Positions 48,120 to 59,699 of a DNA stretch of 64,000 nt are shown here, piece by piece. This stretch comes from Adiantum capillus-veneris (Eukaryota; Streptophyta; Polypodiopsida; Polypodiales; Pteridaceae). Position 1 is the first letter of the stretch. Every line of letters begins with the position of its first letter. Location of the stretch: the NCBI GenBank assembly GCA_014529385.2, contig CM043945.1, forward strand, positions 188,001 through 252,000. Reading direction: 5' to 3'. A program made the position numbers and the translations under genes. The notes under the pieces were generated by a model. That model was not told the origin of the DNA and did not search any database. It saw only the letters and a program-made list of their open reading frames with translations.

Positions 48120-48176
48120 AATGTGCGACCTCCATACACCAAAGAACCAAATGAAGAAGATTTGGAAACATCCGTT

Positions 48177-48376
48177 NNNNNNNNNNNNNNNNNNNNNNNN
48201 NNNNNNNNNNNNNNNNNNNNNNNNNNNNNNNNNNNNNNNNNNNNNNNNNNNNNNNNNNNNNNNNNNNNNNNNNNNNNNNNNNNNNNNNNNNNNNNNNNNN
48301 NNNNNNNNNNNNNNNNNNNNNNNNNNNNNNNNNNNNNNNNNNNNNNNNNNNNNNNNNNNNNNNNNNNNNNNNNNNN
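48177..48376. other. Assembly gap (200 N)
   Basis: Exactly 200 N, starting at the last base of the inverted repeat's right arm. Confidence 0.99.
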
Positions 48377-48702
48377 AAACCTACCCATCCCAATTGCAAT
48401 AGCTAAGGACAACGACTTAAATTATAGAAGGGCTAGCGTGACAATGTTAATAAAAATTCTCATTTATTACTTTTCATAGGAGAAGCAGGTACTATCTGTT
48501 ATTCATTATAAGCTTTATCAAATACGTCTTTAGTGTATTATTTAAAAAAAATATATATGTTCTCTCTTAATATAATCAAACTCATCATATAAGCTCTATT
48601 TAATAGACTATTCAAGAATCTTTTCAAATCGTACTAAAAGAAAAGATGTGCCATACTACATTCTTTTCGACTTTAAGAACTTCAAAGATTAGTCCTATTA
48701 CA
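48377..48702 (-). mobile_element. 3' LTR of a gypsy element, cut by gap
   Basis: Matches 50444-50731 in direct orientation with scattered differences; about 50 bases at the left are lost in the gap. It ends ATTACA at 48702. On the - strand it is preceded by AAGGGGAGAA, a polypurine tract, which sets the orientation. Confidence 0.8.
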
Positions 48703-48931
48703 TTCTCCCCTTATCAATCACAATTAACTCTGTCCTCAGAGTTGGAAAGAGAGGAAAATTCTCTTTGCAAAACACTAAGATCAACCCATGATGCATCCTC
48801 TACTGGATAGTTATGCCCACTTAACCAAAACTTCCACAATGTCTCTATTTCTCAAATGTTTAACTACGCTTATTTAGCACTAAGTCTGGTTCTACAGTCA
48901 ATGTTCCGTCATCTTTCAACTTAGAGTTGTC

Positions 48932-49165
48932 CTATAAAACATGATGCACATTAGGAACATACTTTTTCAATAAACTCACATGGAATACAGGATGCACTTT
49001 AACATGAGAAGGCAATTCCAATTTGTAAGCTAATGAACCAATGCGCTTCAAAATTTTAAATGGCCCTGCAAATCGTGGAGACAATCTTCTATCCTTTCCA
49101 AGAATCAAATGAGACTTCTCAGGAATAACCTTTAAGAAAACTATGTCACCAGTTTCATACTCCAC
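48932..49165 (-). pseudogene. Gypsy integrase C-terminal module
   Basis: EYETGDIVFLKVIPEKSHLI, GKDRRLSPRFAGPFKILKRI, GSLAYKLELPSHVKVHPVFH and VSLLKKYVPN form the GPY/F module found at the end of gypsy integrases. Nothing upstream of it (integrase core, RT) survives; the - strand sequence before it is a small foldback element and unrelated DNA. Confidence 0.9.
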
Positions 49166-49187
49166 AACACGATGTCATAATACAATT

Positions 49188-49332
49188 TATGGCTCTTTTT
49201 GCAGGGATTTCATTAACGTAATCATGATCGGGTGATTACGTAAATAACTATAGTATTTACACAAAAACATCACGTGATCACGTTAATTGTTAACGTGACT
49301 TTGATGATGACCTGCAAAAACCTATAGAGCCG
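49188..49332. mobile_element. Foldback (MITE-like) element, ~145 bp
   Basis: GGCTCTTTTTGCAGG (49191-49205) faces CCTGCAAAAACCTATAGAGC (49311-49330), and inner parts also pair (TAAATAACTATAG with CTATAGTATTTAC-type sequence, AACGTGATCACG). It lies within the gutted gypsy element, next to the integrase remnant. Target duplications are not clear. Confidence 0.55.
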
Positions 49333-50390
49333 GTCAGCCCACCGGGCTTCCACAACTTCCATGTGGGCACTGTCGGGCATCTGTGTTATACCGGCGGGGT
49401 CCCGCGGGTTACTGCATTATCCCGACGGGCCCGCCGGGAAAATAAAAAAAACCCGCGGGCTTAATTATATATAGTAAATAGTGTGCTAACCTGGTTTTTT
49501 ATCTAGGCAAATCCTTGTGGAGTGTATCCGAGTGCCGGGTATTGTCATCTCCTTGTGATTTGACCTAAGGTTATAGAGTCACAGGTCCTTTTTTGGGCTG
49601 GACGTGATTCTTAATTCGGTAACCACTTCTAAAAAATTTTAATTCGTTTAATTACCAACATAAAGGTACGAAACCAAAACAACTAAAAACTTGGGGAATC
49701 ATGCTCATTGCGAAGAAGCCATTGGTCCAAATGAGGACTGTAATTGGTTTTGGAAGATGGGCATATGTAAATGTTTAGTCGATAGTCAAGGGTTGGATGT
49801 CCTCTACTAGTGTACCGGGCATATAAAGATCTTTGAAGTCTTATATGGAATTTGATTTACAATATAAGAGCTATAATCCTTGATTGGGTTAAAATAGCTT
49901 TTATATATTGAATTGGTTGCATGGGTGGGCTACAATCCTTCACTGGGTTCAAGTAGTCCCCAATTGGGTGATTATATTGAAGATTTATTTGCGTTAGCTC
50001 ATGCATTGGTTTATATATTTGTTTGCATTATTTATTAAGATAGAATTATTAGTGCATGAAATGGCCAATTATATATTTTTATTGCTTTCGTTTGTTTTGT
50101 AGAAAATGAAATTAGATGTACTGTCTTATTGTTTGCAAATCAAAGTGGACATATAAATAATAATCATTATAATAATTAAATGCATAGAGAGATTCATAGT
50201 ATTGTTTATGGTTATTACTCCATGTATAGATTACATTGCAATGTGTATGGTTGCTCACAATATAGGTGATTGATATGTGGATTGACTAGCGCGCATTGAA
50301 AATCTCATATTGTGCATCAATGGTTACTTTCATATTGAATGTTTTTTAAATTATCATATATATTGAAAATAAAAAAATTTGTTTTCAGTT
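49333..50390. other. No gene; GC-rich patch then AT-rich DNA
   Basis: 49333-49460 is unusually rich in CCCGCGGG and CCGGCGGG words with inverted order (CCCGACGGGCCCGCCGGG). The rest is AT-rich. Position is internal to the gypsy element but no coding is seen. Confidence 0.45.
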
Positions 50391-50731
50391 TGTAACATCT
50401 TGGGTCTCCACTACTTTCCACTTACTTTACTTATTTTAAGCCTACCCATGAATTTTAAGCTAAAACACATAAATATAAAACACTGATGTTAATAAAAATC
50501 TCAATTTTATTGTTCATAAACAGACTATCTGTTATTCATTAATCTTTATCAAATACGTCTTTAGTGTATTATTTAAAAAAAGAATATATGTTCTCTCTTA
50601 ATATATCAAACTCATTCATATAAGCTCTATTTAATAGACTATTCAACAATCTTTCAAATCGTGCTAAACGAAAGATGTATCCTACTACATTCTTTTCGAC
50701 TTTACGAACTTCAAAGATTAGTCCTATTACA
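50391..50731 (-). mobile_element. 5' LTR of the same gypsy element (341 bp)
   Basis: TGTAACATCTTGGG to CCTATTACA. Direct-repeat partner of 48377-48702. No initiator-Met primer site lies next to it on the element side (AACTGAAAAC), so the leader is altered or uses another primer. It abuts LINE coding on its right, marking an insertion. Confidence 0.75.
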
Positions 50732-51680
50732 CCTCAGATGCCACAGGAAAGGCTTCTCAACGTGGGCAGATTTGTGGTCTAAACAGCATCACAGATGGTT
50801 GACATCAGAGGAGCTCCTTTGCTCTCTCCTCTCCAGCCTTGAGAAATCACCCTCCTAATCTCCCGGACAGTCCTCTTTCCTCCTGAGGAAAGCTGGAAAC
50901 TCTCTTATCATGATTCGGTCCGAGTCTGTGGCGCCTTTGGTTGGAAAGGGGGTTACAAAACTCATTCACCCCCAAATGTATTATAATGACATCTCCCCCC
51001 CTCTCCATATCACCCTTAACTGGAGATGGGCAGTAAACCTCGATAGGAGGCAATGGATGTTCAAGTTCAAAAATATTTGGGATAAAGTGATATACCCAAA
51101 GAAATCGGTTCTTCTTTGGCTTTGTCTCCACAAAGCCATTTGGACGAGAGAAAGAAAAGTCTTAAGTTGAGATTTCTGCAGGTATTTGCTATAGGTGTAA
51201 GAATGATGTAGAGATTATTTGTCACCTGTTCATGACTTGCCCCTAATCGGCCAGGTTACTCTCTCCTCTTAGAGTTGTTCTCAATAAGTCTGTGTCATGG
51301 AAGTAGTTATTACTTGGGGACTCTATTGGTATTCTTTCTGCCTTCTGCCTTCTGGAATAGAGAGAGAGAAAAATTTCTGTGGGTTATTTGGAAGCAGAGA
51401 AATAACTATTATTTTGATGGGACTTATCAGGCACCTAGCCTGAGAACACTTTTTGCTGAAATTAATTTACAGGTCTTCAAGCTGAGGGTCAAGGACATCA
51501 ATATCTACCTGCTGCGTAACCAAATTTGCAAAGATGCTGCAGATTTTCTGATTGGTATGTCTGATGAAGAGCTATCACAGATGAGGAACCAAGGCAAGAT
51601 GCAGGAGATTACAAAGATGAGAGCTGAACTCAATGAAGAAATCCAAAACAAACAAAAACCATACACAAGTATGGTGTGAA
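50732..51680 (+). pseudogene. LINE (non-LTR) ORF2 tail with RT zinc-binding domain
   Basis: Coding begins right at the LTR edge: HRKGFSTWADLWSKQHHRWL, one stop, then SVAPLVGKGVTKLIHPQMYY, RWAVNLDRRQWMFKFKNIWD, KVIYPKKSVLLWLCLHKAIW, then in another frame ICYRCKNDVEIICHLFMTCP and FLWVIWKQRNNYYFDGTYQA. W-x-P-K-x-x-x-W-x-x-x-x-A-I-x-T and C-x2-C...H-x3-C are the zf-RVT domain that closes plant LINE reverse transcriptases. The final ORF (51275-51679) extends to NEEIQNKQKPYTSMV. Frame changes show decay, and the upstream RT is missing because the gypsy LTR lies there. Confidence 0.82.
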
Positions 51681-51985
51681 GTTGGCACCATCATCCACAT
51701 TGTCAAAAATATCATAAGGAATGTGTCCTTCTCTGTCACTTTTATCCCCTCCAACAGTAAAGGGGGACTCATCAAGTGTTAAGGGACTTTATTATTATAC
51801 AAATATTGTAGTTGCACAACGAAGGTTTCATTACCCTTAATTATTCATAGACTTCATAGATCCTCGCTAATGTAGATGCATGCCATGATTCTATAAATTA
51901 TCATATAATGGCGAAGTGGATACTCTTTACACGTGTCGACATTTGTGAACCTCCCGTTGTATCCAAGCCTCGTGTTCTCTTCAAC
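51681..51985. other. No gene recognised
   Basis: Likely 3' flank of the LINE tail; no poly(A) tail identified. Confidence 0.4.
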
Positions 51986-51986
51986 T

Positions 51987-52060
<74 letters not shown>
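51986..52060. repeat. (CT)n microsatellite
   Basis: CT units with one TT interruption near 52011. Confidence 0.97.
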
Positions 52061-52063
<3 letters not shown>

Positions 52064-53336
52064 CTCTCGAGTCCCTCATGTCATGTTGCACCTGGTTTCA
52101 ATGCTACTTGCTCCACCCTCCCATGGCCCTACCCTATCCACATGCACCGATGACCGCCATTCACCAGCATTGCTCCTATCCTATCCTGTTGGCCTTCAAG
52201 TCCACGCTTTGCACTCCTACCCTCACTTGCACCCTCATCACCATGCTCTACACCTTTTGATTGTTCATCAGCCTTAGCCTTTTTCTTTTCCCTTTTATTA
52301 ATGAAAAACCATACACTTACCTTCAATTTAACTAGCTCATGTGCAAGACCTTTGGATTATTCTTTAGAGGCTTTATGAAGCTAACTTGCGTTAGAGTCTA
52401 CCTGCTAAATTAAGATGGACTCTAGTAAAAATTAAACCTACCCTTGGGTTTTGGAGCTTCACCTTGTGTGAAAAACCTTAGCACAGTCCTTTGGAGGTAC
52501 CGCAAAGAGAGTTTTACCAAACCTCGAGCGAGAATTTCCGAGCAAAGTAAAAAATGAGCCAACTCTACCAAGGACTATAGTCTGGTCATTGTCCTACCAT
52601 GATCATAGCCTCTTTTATTTCCTATGATGCATCTTGCATAGGTGTGTGCCTGATTGGGCTAGTGAGTGTAGTGGGATGTGCTACTAGTATTGCTACATAA
52701 AGGCAACCAAATATTCCACATTAAGAACATCTACATTGACAATAGATTGAGCATCACCAACGTGTATTGCAACAACTAGCAAGCAAATTGACTCTTTTTC
52801 ACAAGCTTTTGGCTAACAATGAAAAAGAGAGACATACAGAAGTAAAAATACCTTGAGTAACCCATCTTGATTGGGCATTCTATGTAAGCAAATAAGTGGC
52901 ACAGTTTAGCATTGTTCAATGCAACATAGTCAAATGCAAACGATACTTATGAAAAATTACATCACAAAGGAGACCAACAATATGAAATACATATGAGTAC
53001 CCCTGTGGAGAAATTCTTATGGGTGGTTATGCAATGGATTGATGTTTGAAGCTAATTCAAGAATAGCAATCAAAGATGTTCATAAGGAGGTCCAATTGTG
53101 GCTAGATGGTCAAGTCTATGATATTGTAAAAAGACGCAATTGGGAAAACTATATATGAAAGTAGGTGAAGGCTGAGCCCAACTATCCCTTCATGTGTAGT
53201 TTTTGAAATCCTCATCACATCCAAAAAGAATCCAAGGTCGTTAGCACCTTGCCCTTGAGGGTCCTTGCTCAACAAGTTGAACGATCTATAATTGGCCTCA
53301 TTTAGAGCCTTCTTGATGATTCACTATCTAACAAGT
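52061..53336. other. No gene recognised
   Basis: Short frames only, in AT-rich DNA. Confidence 0.4.
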
Positions 53337-53523
53337 CGGGCTTAGGACCCAAGAAGTGTAGCTTAGTTGGTGAGACCTTTGTGATGTAGGTTGGGGGTTC
53401 AAGGCTCACAGGTTGCATTCTCTTGGGTGTTCCCACGATCTCCCATCAATGTGTAGCTATAAATACATGATATGTGTAAAGTTTCTCCCTACTACCTTTA
53501 TCGCGTTCAAATTGTGAAAAAAA
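53337..53523 (+). mobile_element. tRNA-derived SINE
   Basis: An A-box-like GTAGCTTAGTTGGTGAG (53358-53374) and a B-box-like GGTTCAAGGCT (53396-53406), about 37 bases apart, are the internal Pol III promoter of a tRNA-derived SINE. A body of about 110 bases follows to a run of nine A (53517-53525). AACAAGT occurs at 53330-53336 and 53524-53530, flanking the unit as a target duplication overlapping the A-run. It is not a tRNA gene because the acceptor and anticodon stems cannot be closed. Confidence 0.75.
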
Positions 53524-53700
53524 AACAAGTTGAGTTTGTGTGACAAGAGACACTCGACATGGTTTCAATCTGCAAAAGAGATCTTGCATGTAGCTTGTGA
53601 GCTCACCAAAGGCCAATTTCCATGTGGGACAGATGCCTAAGAGTGAGATATCAATGCTCAATTGCCTTAATAGAGTGAGATGGAAAATCCCTAGGTTAAG

Positions 53701-55054
<1,354 letters not shown>

Positions 55055-55059
55055 TAAAG
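55055..55059. other. Target duplication TAAAG, left
   Basis: TAAAG precedes the first base of the compound LTR element; the same five bases follow its last base at 58527-58531. Confidence 0.9.
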
Positions 55060-55750
55060 TGTAATGGAAATGGCCTATTTAATTTGAGAGTAGCGGAAAT
55101 TAATGAGAGTACTTTTGAGAAATGACTTTGTGAGCATAGCGGATGAACATAATTGAAGATATCAACATAATCATAGCAATTAGTTAACTTGGCATGAACA
55201 ATACTTTTGCAAGAGAGAATTTAGAGAACATGACAACAGTTGAGGACCGGATTTATGTGAAGCCGGTCCCCCCTCCAATAGGCATTTGTATTATGATTTC
55301 TCCCATTAAGAGAGACTTGTTACAATACAATCTTCGTGTTCCTTGTGACCTAGGTGATGCAATGAAGATGGAAAGCTTCATGCATCACAAACATAACATA
55401 AACTTGAAGAGAGCTTTAACTATCCCAAGCCTCAGTCCCAAGACCTCAAACACCTTAGTCATCAAGCATGACAAGCAGGACATGCACCTCGAGCTGGGTC
55501 GGGTTCCCGCGCCTCAAGCTCAGCCCTAGCTTACCTAAGGTCAAAGGCATTTTACACACATTATTGGAGGTCTTCAATGAAGCTAACCCTAAGGTCTTAT
55601 GCTCCATTAGTTAGCCTTGCTCTTTGATAGACCATCTCTCATTTGAGCCCCTTTACCATTGGCCCCGGGCTGAGATAGATCTATAAGCACATGTCTATAT
55701 CTTAACACTTGTTCCCGTTTATTATCTCACATTAAGTGATCAATTTAATA
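55060..55750 (-). mobile_element. LTR A, short form, U3 end missing
   Basis: Shares with LTR C the large internal deletion and matches it closely. It lacks the last ~50 bases of LTR C on the + strand side and runs into ATACCAA, the remnant of a primer site, where both partners share ATA. Confidence 0.85.
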
Positions 55751-55754
55751 CCAA

Positions 55755-57340
55755 TGTAATGGAATTGGCCTATTTAATTTGAGAGTAGCGGAAATTAATG
55801 AGAGTACTTTGAGAAATGACTTTGTGAGCATATAGTGGGTGAACATAATTGAAGATAGCAACATAATCATAGAAATTAGTTAACTTGGCATGAACAATAC
55901 TTTTTCAAGAGAGAGAATTTAGAGAACATGGCAACAGTTGAGGACCGGATTTATGTGGAGCCGGTCCCCCCTCCAATAGGCATTTGTATTATGATTTCTC
56001 CCATTAAGAGAGACTTGTTACAATACAATCTTTGTGTTCCTTGTGACCTAGGTGATGCAATGAAGATGGACAGCTTCATGCATCACAAACATAACATAAA
56101 CTTGAAGAGACATTTAACACCTTCGAAGGTGGAGAGAGTTAGCAGGGAATGAGGGTAGGGAAGAGGAAAAGGAAACATTTCGTAGGAGAAAGAATTAGTT
56201 CCTCACTTATCATAACTCTTGTTGCTAGCATACATAATAGCATAGTAATGAAGAAGAAGGAGATGGCAAGCTTAAGCATTGAAGCATGGCTCTTGGTTGG
56301 ATTTGCACTCCATATCCAAGAGTGTTGGTGTAGGCTCTCAACCTCTACTTGCTTGGAGAAGGAGAGGGAGCTCTTGCACTTTTCATAGCACACACTGAGA
56401 GTGTTTGTGAGCGTGTGTCGGTGAGTATACCCCCTAAGCAACCCCCTAGCTTGCTTGGATCGACCCCCCCCTTTTAGCTCATGCTTGAAGCTCATTGGAC
56501 CCCTCCAAGACTAGCCAATCACAAGCAGGAGGCATTACAAGCAGCAAGGGTAGCCTTGAGACAAGTGTTCCCCTTTCCCTTTGAGAGAGACGGCTAGATA
56601 AATGCTAAATCATTTAATTAAATATCCTAAATTATTATTGAACCCCTTGGGTGGCCAACCAATAGGCTTCATGCACACCATGAGGGCACCATGAGGAGGA
56701 ACTTGACAAGTGTCCCTTTTGCTTTCTTTGTACCATGCATGCCTTGTGTGAGTGTGTGGGTGTTCTGTCTCATCCCCCCTCATGTAGGGCTCGCCCCCTC
56801 CTTGTAGGGATTGAATATTTGACTTTTTGACACCTCAAGCCCCTCATACATAGGCCCAGTTCCCACCACAAGCTTGGCCGTTAAGCACTTTAAGCTTTGG
56901 CTAGGTTCTCACCTTAAGTGCAACCCTAGAATCTCAAGCATGTCAAGCACCTCAAGCATCTCAAGAACCTCAATCATCAAGAACCTCAAGCACCTTAGTC
57001 ATCAAGCATGACAAGCAGGACAAGCACCTTGAGCTGCGTCGGGTTCCCGCTCCTCAAGCTCAGCCCTAGCTTACCTAAGGTCAAAGGCCTTTTACACACA
57101 TTATTGGAGGTCTTCAATGAAGCTAACCCTAAGGTCTTATGCTCCATTAGTTAGCCTTGCTCTTTGATAGACCATCTCTTATTTGAGCCCCTTTACCATT
57201 GGCCCCGGGTTGAGATAGATCTATAAGCACATGTCTATATCTTAACACTTGTTCCTGTTTATTATCTCACATTAAGTGATCAATTTAATATGAGAAAATC
57301 ATTTAGGTTGGTTAGATATTAGATATTAGATTTTATGACA
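55755..57340 (-). mobile_element. LTR B, full-length form (1586 bp)
   Basis: TGTAATGG to TTATGACA. Length equals the LTR of the chromovirus at 7035-8625 and sequence is recognisably related along it, including the GGACCGG/CCGGTCC hairpin at 55942-55967 and CCAAT/ATTGG words in U3. + strand ORFs here and in A and C are antisense to the LTR and are not counted as genes. Confidence 0.85.
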
Positions 57341-57783
57341 TTACCTCTCTCTTGATTATTATCAGCCATGTTAACAAAATTTATGTATGTACTTAGTGTA
57401 TGCTTTGGCAATTCAAAACCTTAGTTGCCACTTCTCTTAGCCTTTGAAAATCGGCTCTTAAGTATCTACACCCATGGCTCGAAGTGGTTAATTATAGAGA
57501 GTAGAGGAGTAGGTCTAACATAGCAGAGTTGCAGAGGGCTAGCTCCCTTCGGACTTCTTATGGCTCAATAATGGTAAAGACGTAGGCAAGTCTAAAAAGA
57601 CTCCATTATTAAGTCCAAAGCTCCCGAGGTGTGCACTATCCCCCACATAGTGGGCTCAACAAAACCGATAATAGATCCCTGTTCCACTTACCCTAATATA
57701 ATTAACAACATCAACCATTTCTAGGCTACTTAAGGACCTCTCCTCTTAAGCAAGAAAAGAGAAACCAAATGCTCTGATACCAA
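57341..57783 (-). other. Deleted internal region with primer site and gag start
   Basis: On the - strand GGTATCAGAGC (complement of 57771-57782) is the initiator-Met primer site. The leader that follows aligns with 1455-1843. Then ATGGCTGATAATAATCAAGA, the homologue of the gag start at 1844, runs straight into GAGAGGTAA, the polypurine tract, and LTR B. Everything from about codon 7 of gag to the polypurine tract is gone. Both parent sites contain an AAGAGAG-like word, suggesting a microhomology-mediated deletion. Confidence 0.85.
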
Positions 57784-58526
57784 TGTAATGGAATTGGCCT
57801 ATTTAATTTGAGAGTAGCGGAAATTAATGAGAGTACTTTTGAGAAATGACTTTGTGAGCATAGCGGGTGAACATAATTGAAGATATCAACATAATCATAG
57901 TAATTATTAAACTTGGCATGAACAATACTTTTGCAAGAGAGAGAATTTAGAGAACATGGCAACAGTTGAGGACCGGATATATGTGGAGCCGGTCCCCCCT
58001 CCAATAGGCATTTGTATTATGATTTCTCCCATGAAGAGCGACTTGTTACAATACAATCTTTGTGTTCCTTGTGACCTAGGTGATGCAATGAAGATGGAAA
58101 GCTTCATGCATCACAAACATAACATAAACTTGAAGAAATCTTTAACTATCCCAAGCCTCAGTCCCAAGACCTCAAACACCTTAGTCATCAAGCATGACAA
58201 GCAGGACAAGCACCTCGAGCTAGGTTGGGTTCCCGCGCCTCAAGCTTAGCCCTAGCTTACCTAAGGTCAAAGGCCTTTTACACACATTATTGGAGGTCTT
58301 CAATGAAGCTAACCCTAAGGTCTTATGCTCCATTAGTTAGCCTTGCTCTTTGATAGACCATCTCTCATTTGAGCCCCTTTACCATTGGCCCCGGGCTGAG
58401 ATAGATCTATAAGCACATGTCTATATCTTAACACTTGTTCCCGTTTATTATCTCACATTAAGTGATCAACTTAATATGAGAAAATAATTTGGGTTGGTTA
58501 GATATTAGATATTAGATTTTATGACA
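57784..58526 (-). mobile_element. LTR C, short form (743 bp)
   Basis: TGTAATGG to TTATGACA with an internal deletion of about 850 bases relative to LTR B, between CTTGAAGA and ACTTAGTCATCAAGC-like sequence. The first ~350 and last ~390 bases match LTR B. It is the 5' LTR by orientation, and TAAAG follows at 58527. Confidence 0.88.
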
Positions 58527-59235
58527 TAAAGGCACTTGGAGATTTTTAACACCCAAGTTATATAGCATAGTCCCCACCACAAAAAAATTAGCATAAGGGA
58601 AGGTGCTCATGGAGGTTGTCAACCTTACTATGCCACCCCATTGGTATGTTATTGAGTGTAGCCAAAACATTAGACGTGGGATAGCTCTTTAATTGTTTGG
58701 GTTTGCTTAATTTTTGTCTTGCTCGAAAAACCTTGCTCGCTCTTTGGAATTCCTCCCGCAAAGATGGTCCCAAAACCAACTATAGTAAGACTGACATGGG
58801 TTAGTTTTTCTTTCATCATAAGACTTTCGAGACTTCAGACTTAGAGTCTAATGAGTAAATCTGACTACATAAAATTTACATCATTAATTTCTATTTTTAG
58901 ACTCCTATTATTGCTTTTATTAACCCCCTTTGTCTTGTACCTTTGATCACGATTGCTTGGAATATATTTATCATTTGCTGACGTGTACCTTTGATCGAGA
59001 TGATTAAATAGCAATTTTTTTTGCTCTTTTATAGACTACTTTCCTTTAGTCCCAAGTCTTTGAACGAACTAAGTCTATAAGCACTTAAATCACCTTTATA
59101 GTTCTCTTTTATTTTTCCTGGACTTAATTAGTTAAGATGAAAAATATATTTAGAGAGTTAGACTTAATTTATTTTTCCTGGACTTAATTAAGATGAAAAA
59201 AACTTTTAAAAAGTTAGAAATTGAATTTCATGACA
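58527..59235 (-). mobile_element. 3' LTR remnant of an older gypsy element
   Basis: TGACATTACC at 59231 is the junction between LTR (ends TGACA at 59235 on the + strand) and polypurine tract (GGTGAGGTAA on the - strand), as at 7034/7035. The interior is diverged beyond easy alignment. The compound element sits inside it, so the older LTR should continue left of 55055. Confidence 0.6.
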
Positions 59236-59699
59236 TTACCTCACCTTTGAAATCATACTCATCCTTGATTATGGAGTAAGAAAAATAAATTCATCTCACT
59301 AGTCCTTCTACTTGGGTAGAGAATCCCTTTTTACTCGTCGACATCCTTCCATACTGGTGACTAATTCCACTTAGTGCTTCGAAAACATAGCTATCTTGCA
59401 AGCATGTATTTGCTTAGCCCTTACATCTACTAGAGTAGATTAGCAAAGTCTACTTGGAACCTGAGAGATTAAGCTATTGCAAGCATGTAATTTATCTAGC
59501 TGCTAATCATATTCCATAGTAGATTGGCAAATTCTATTGTGTACTTGAGAGAAACATGTCTGTCACGAGCATGATTATTGTATGCATACACTTAAAAAAG
59601 TATTATGAATATAAAAAGAAACCTTAGAGTCAAAAAATTAAAAAATTCTTTACGAAACCTGTTTGTTCATACTTGGCTATTACATTTGACATGAGTCAT

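Larger units (their letters stand above)
41388..48176. repeat. Giant inverted repeat, arms about 3.1 kb
   Basis: 41388 pairs with 48176 and the axis lies near 44782 inside a TA dinucleotide tract (44532-45041). Landmarks mirror throughout: ACGGATGTTTCC/GGAAACATCCGT at the ends, CACTACAAGAGG at 41939 versus CCTCTTGTAGTG ending 47626, GGGCTCCGTCGATC near 43060 versus GATCGACGGAGCCC near 46495, AACATGACAAG near 44488 versus CTTGTCATGTT near 45066. The right arm ends exactly at the 200-N gap. Differences between arms are mostly single-base length changes in short homopolymers. Confidence 0.95.
55060..58526 (-). mobile_element. Compound three-LTR element, non-autonomous, - strand
   Basis: On the - strand the order is short LTR C (58526-57784), primer site, a 443-base internal remnant, full-length LTR B (57340-55755), a primer-site remnant, and truncated short LTR A (about 55750-55060). 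Flanks carry perfect TAAAG duplications, so the whole arrived in one insertion or arose by recombination between copies after it. LTR ends and leader are homologous to the chromovirus at 1-8625. There is no coding apart from the first codons of gag. Confidence 0.88.

Noticed and set aside
53358-53410. tRNA gene
   Set aside because: A and B boxes are present but no cloverleaf closes, and an A-run with target duplication marks a SINE.
55194-58249. Three similar ORFs starting near 55194, 55928 and 57956 on the + strand
   Set aside because: Antisense to the LTRs of the compound element; similarity is explained by the LTR repeats.
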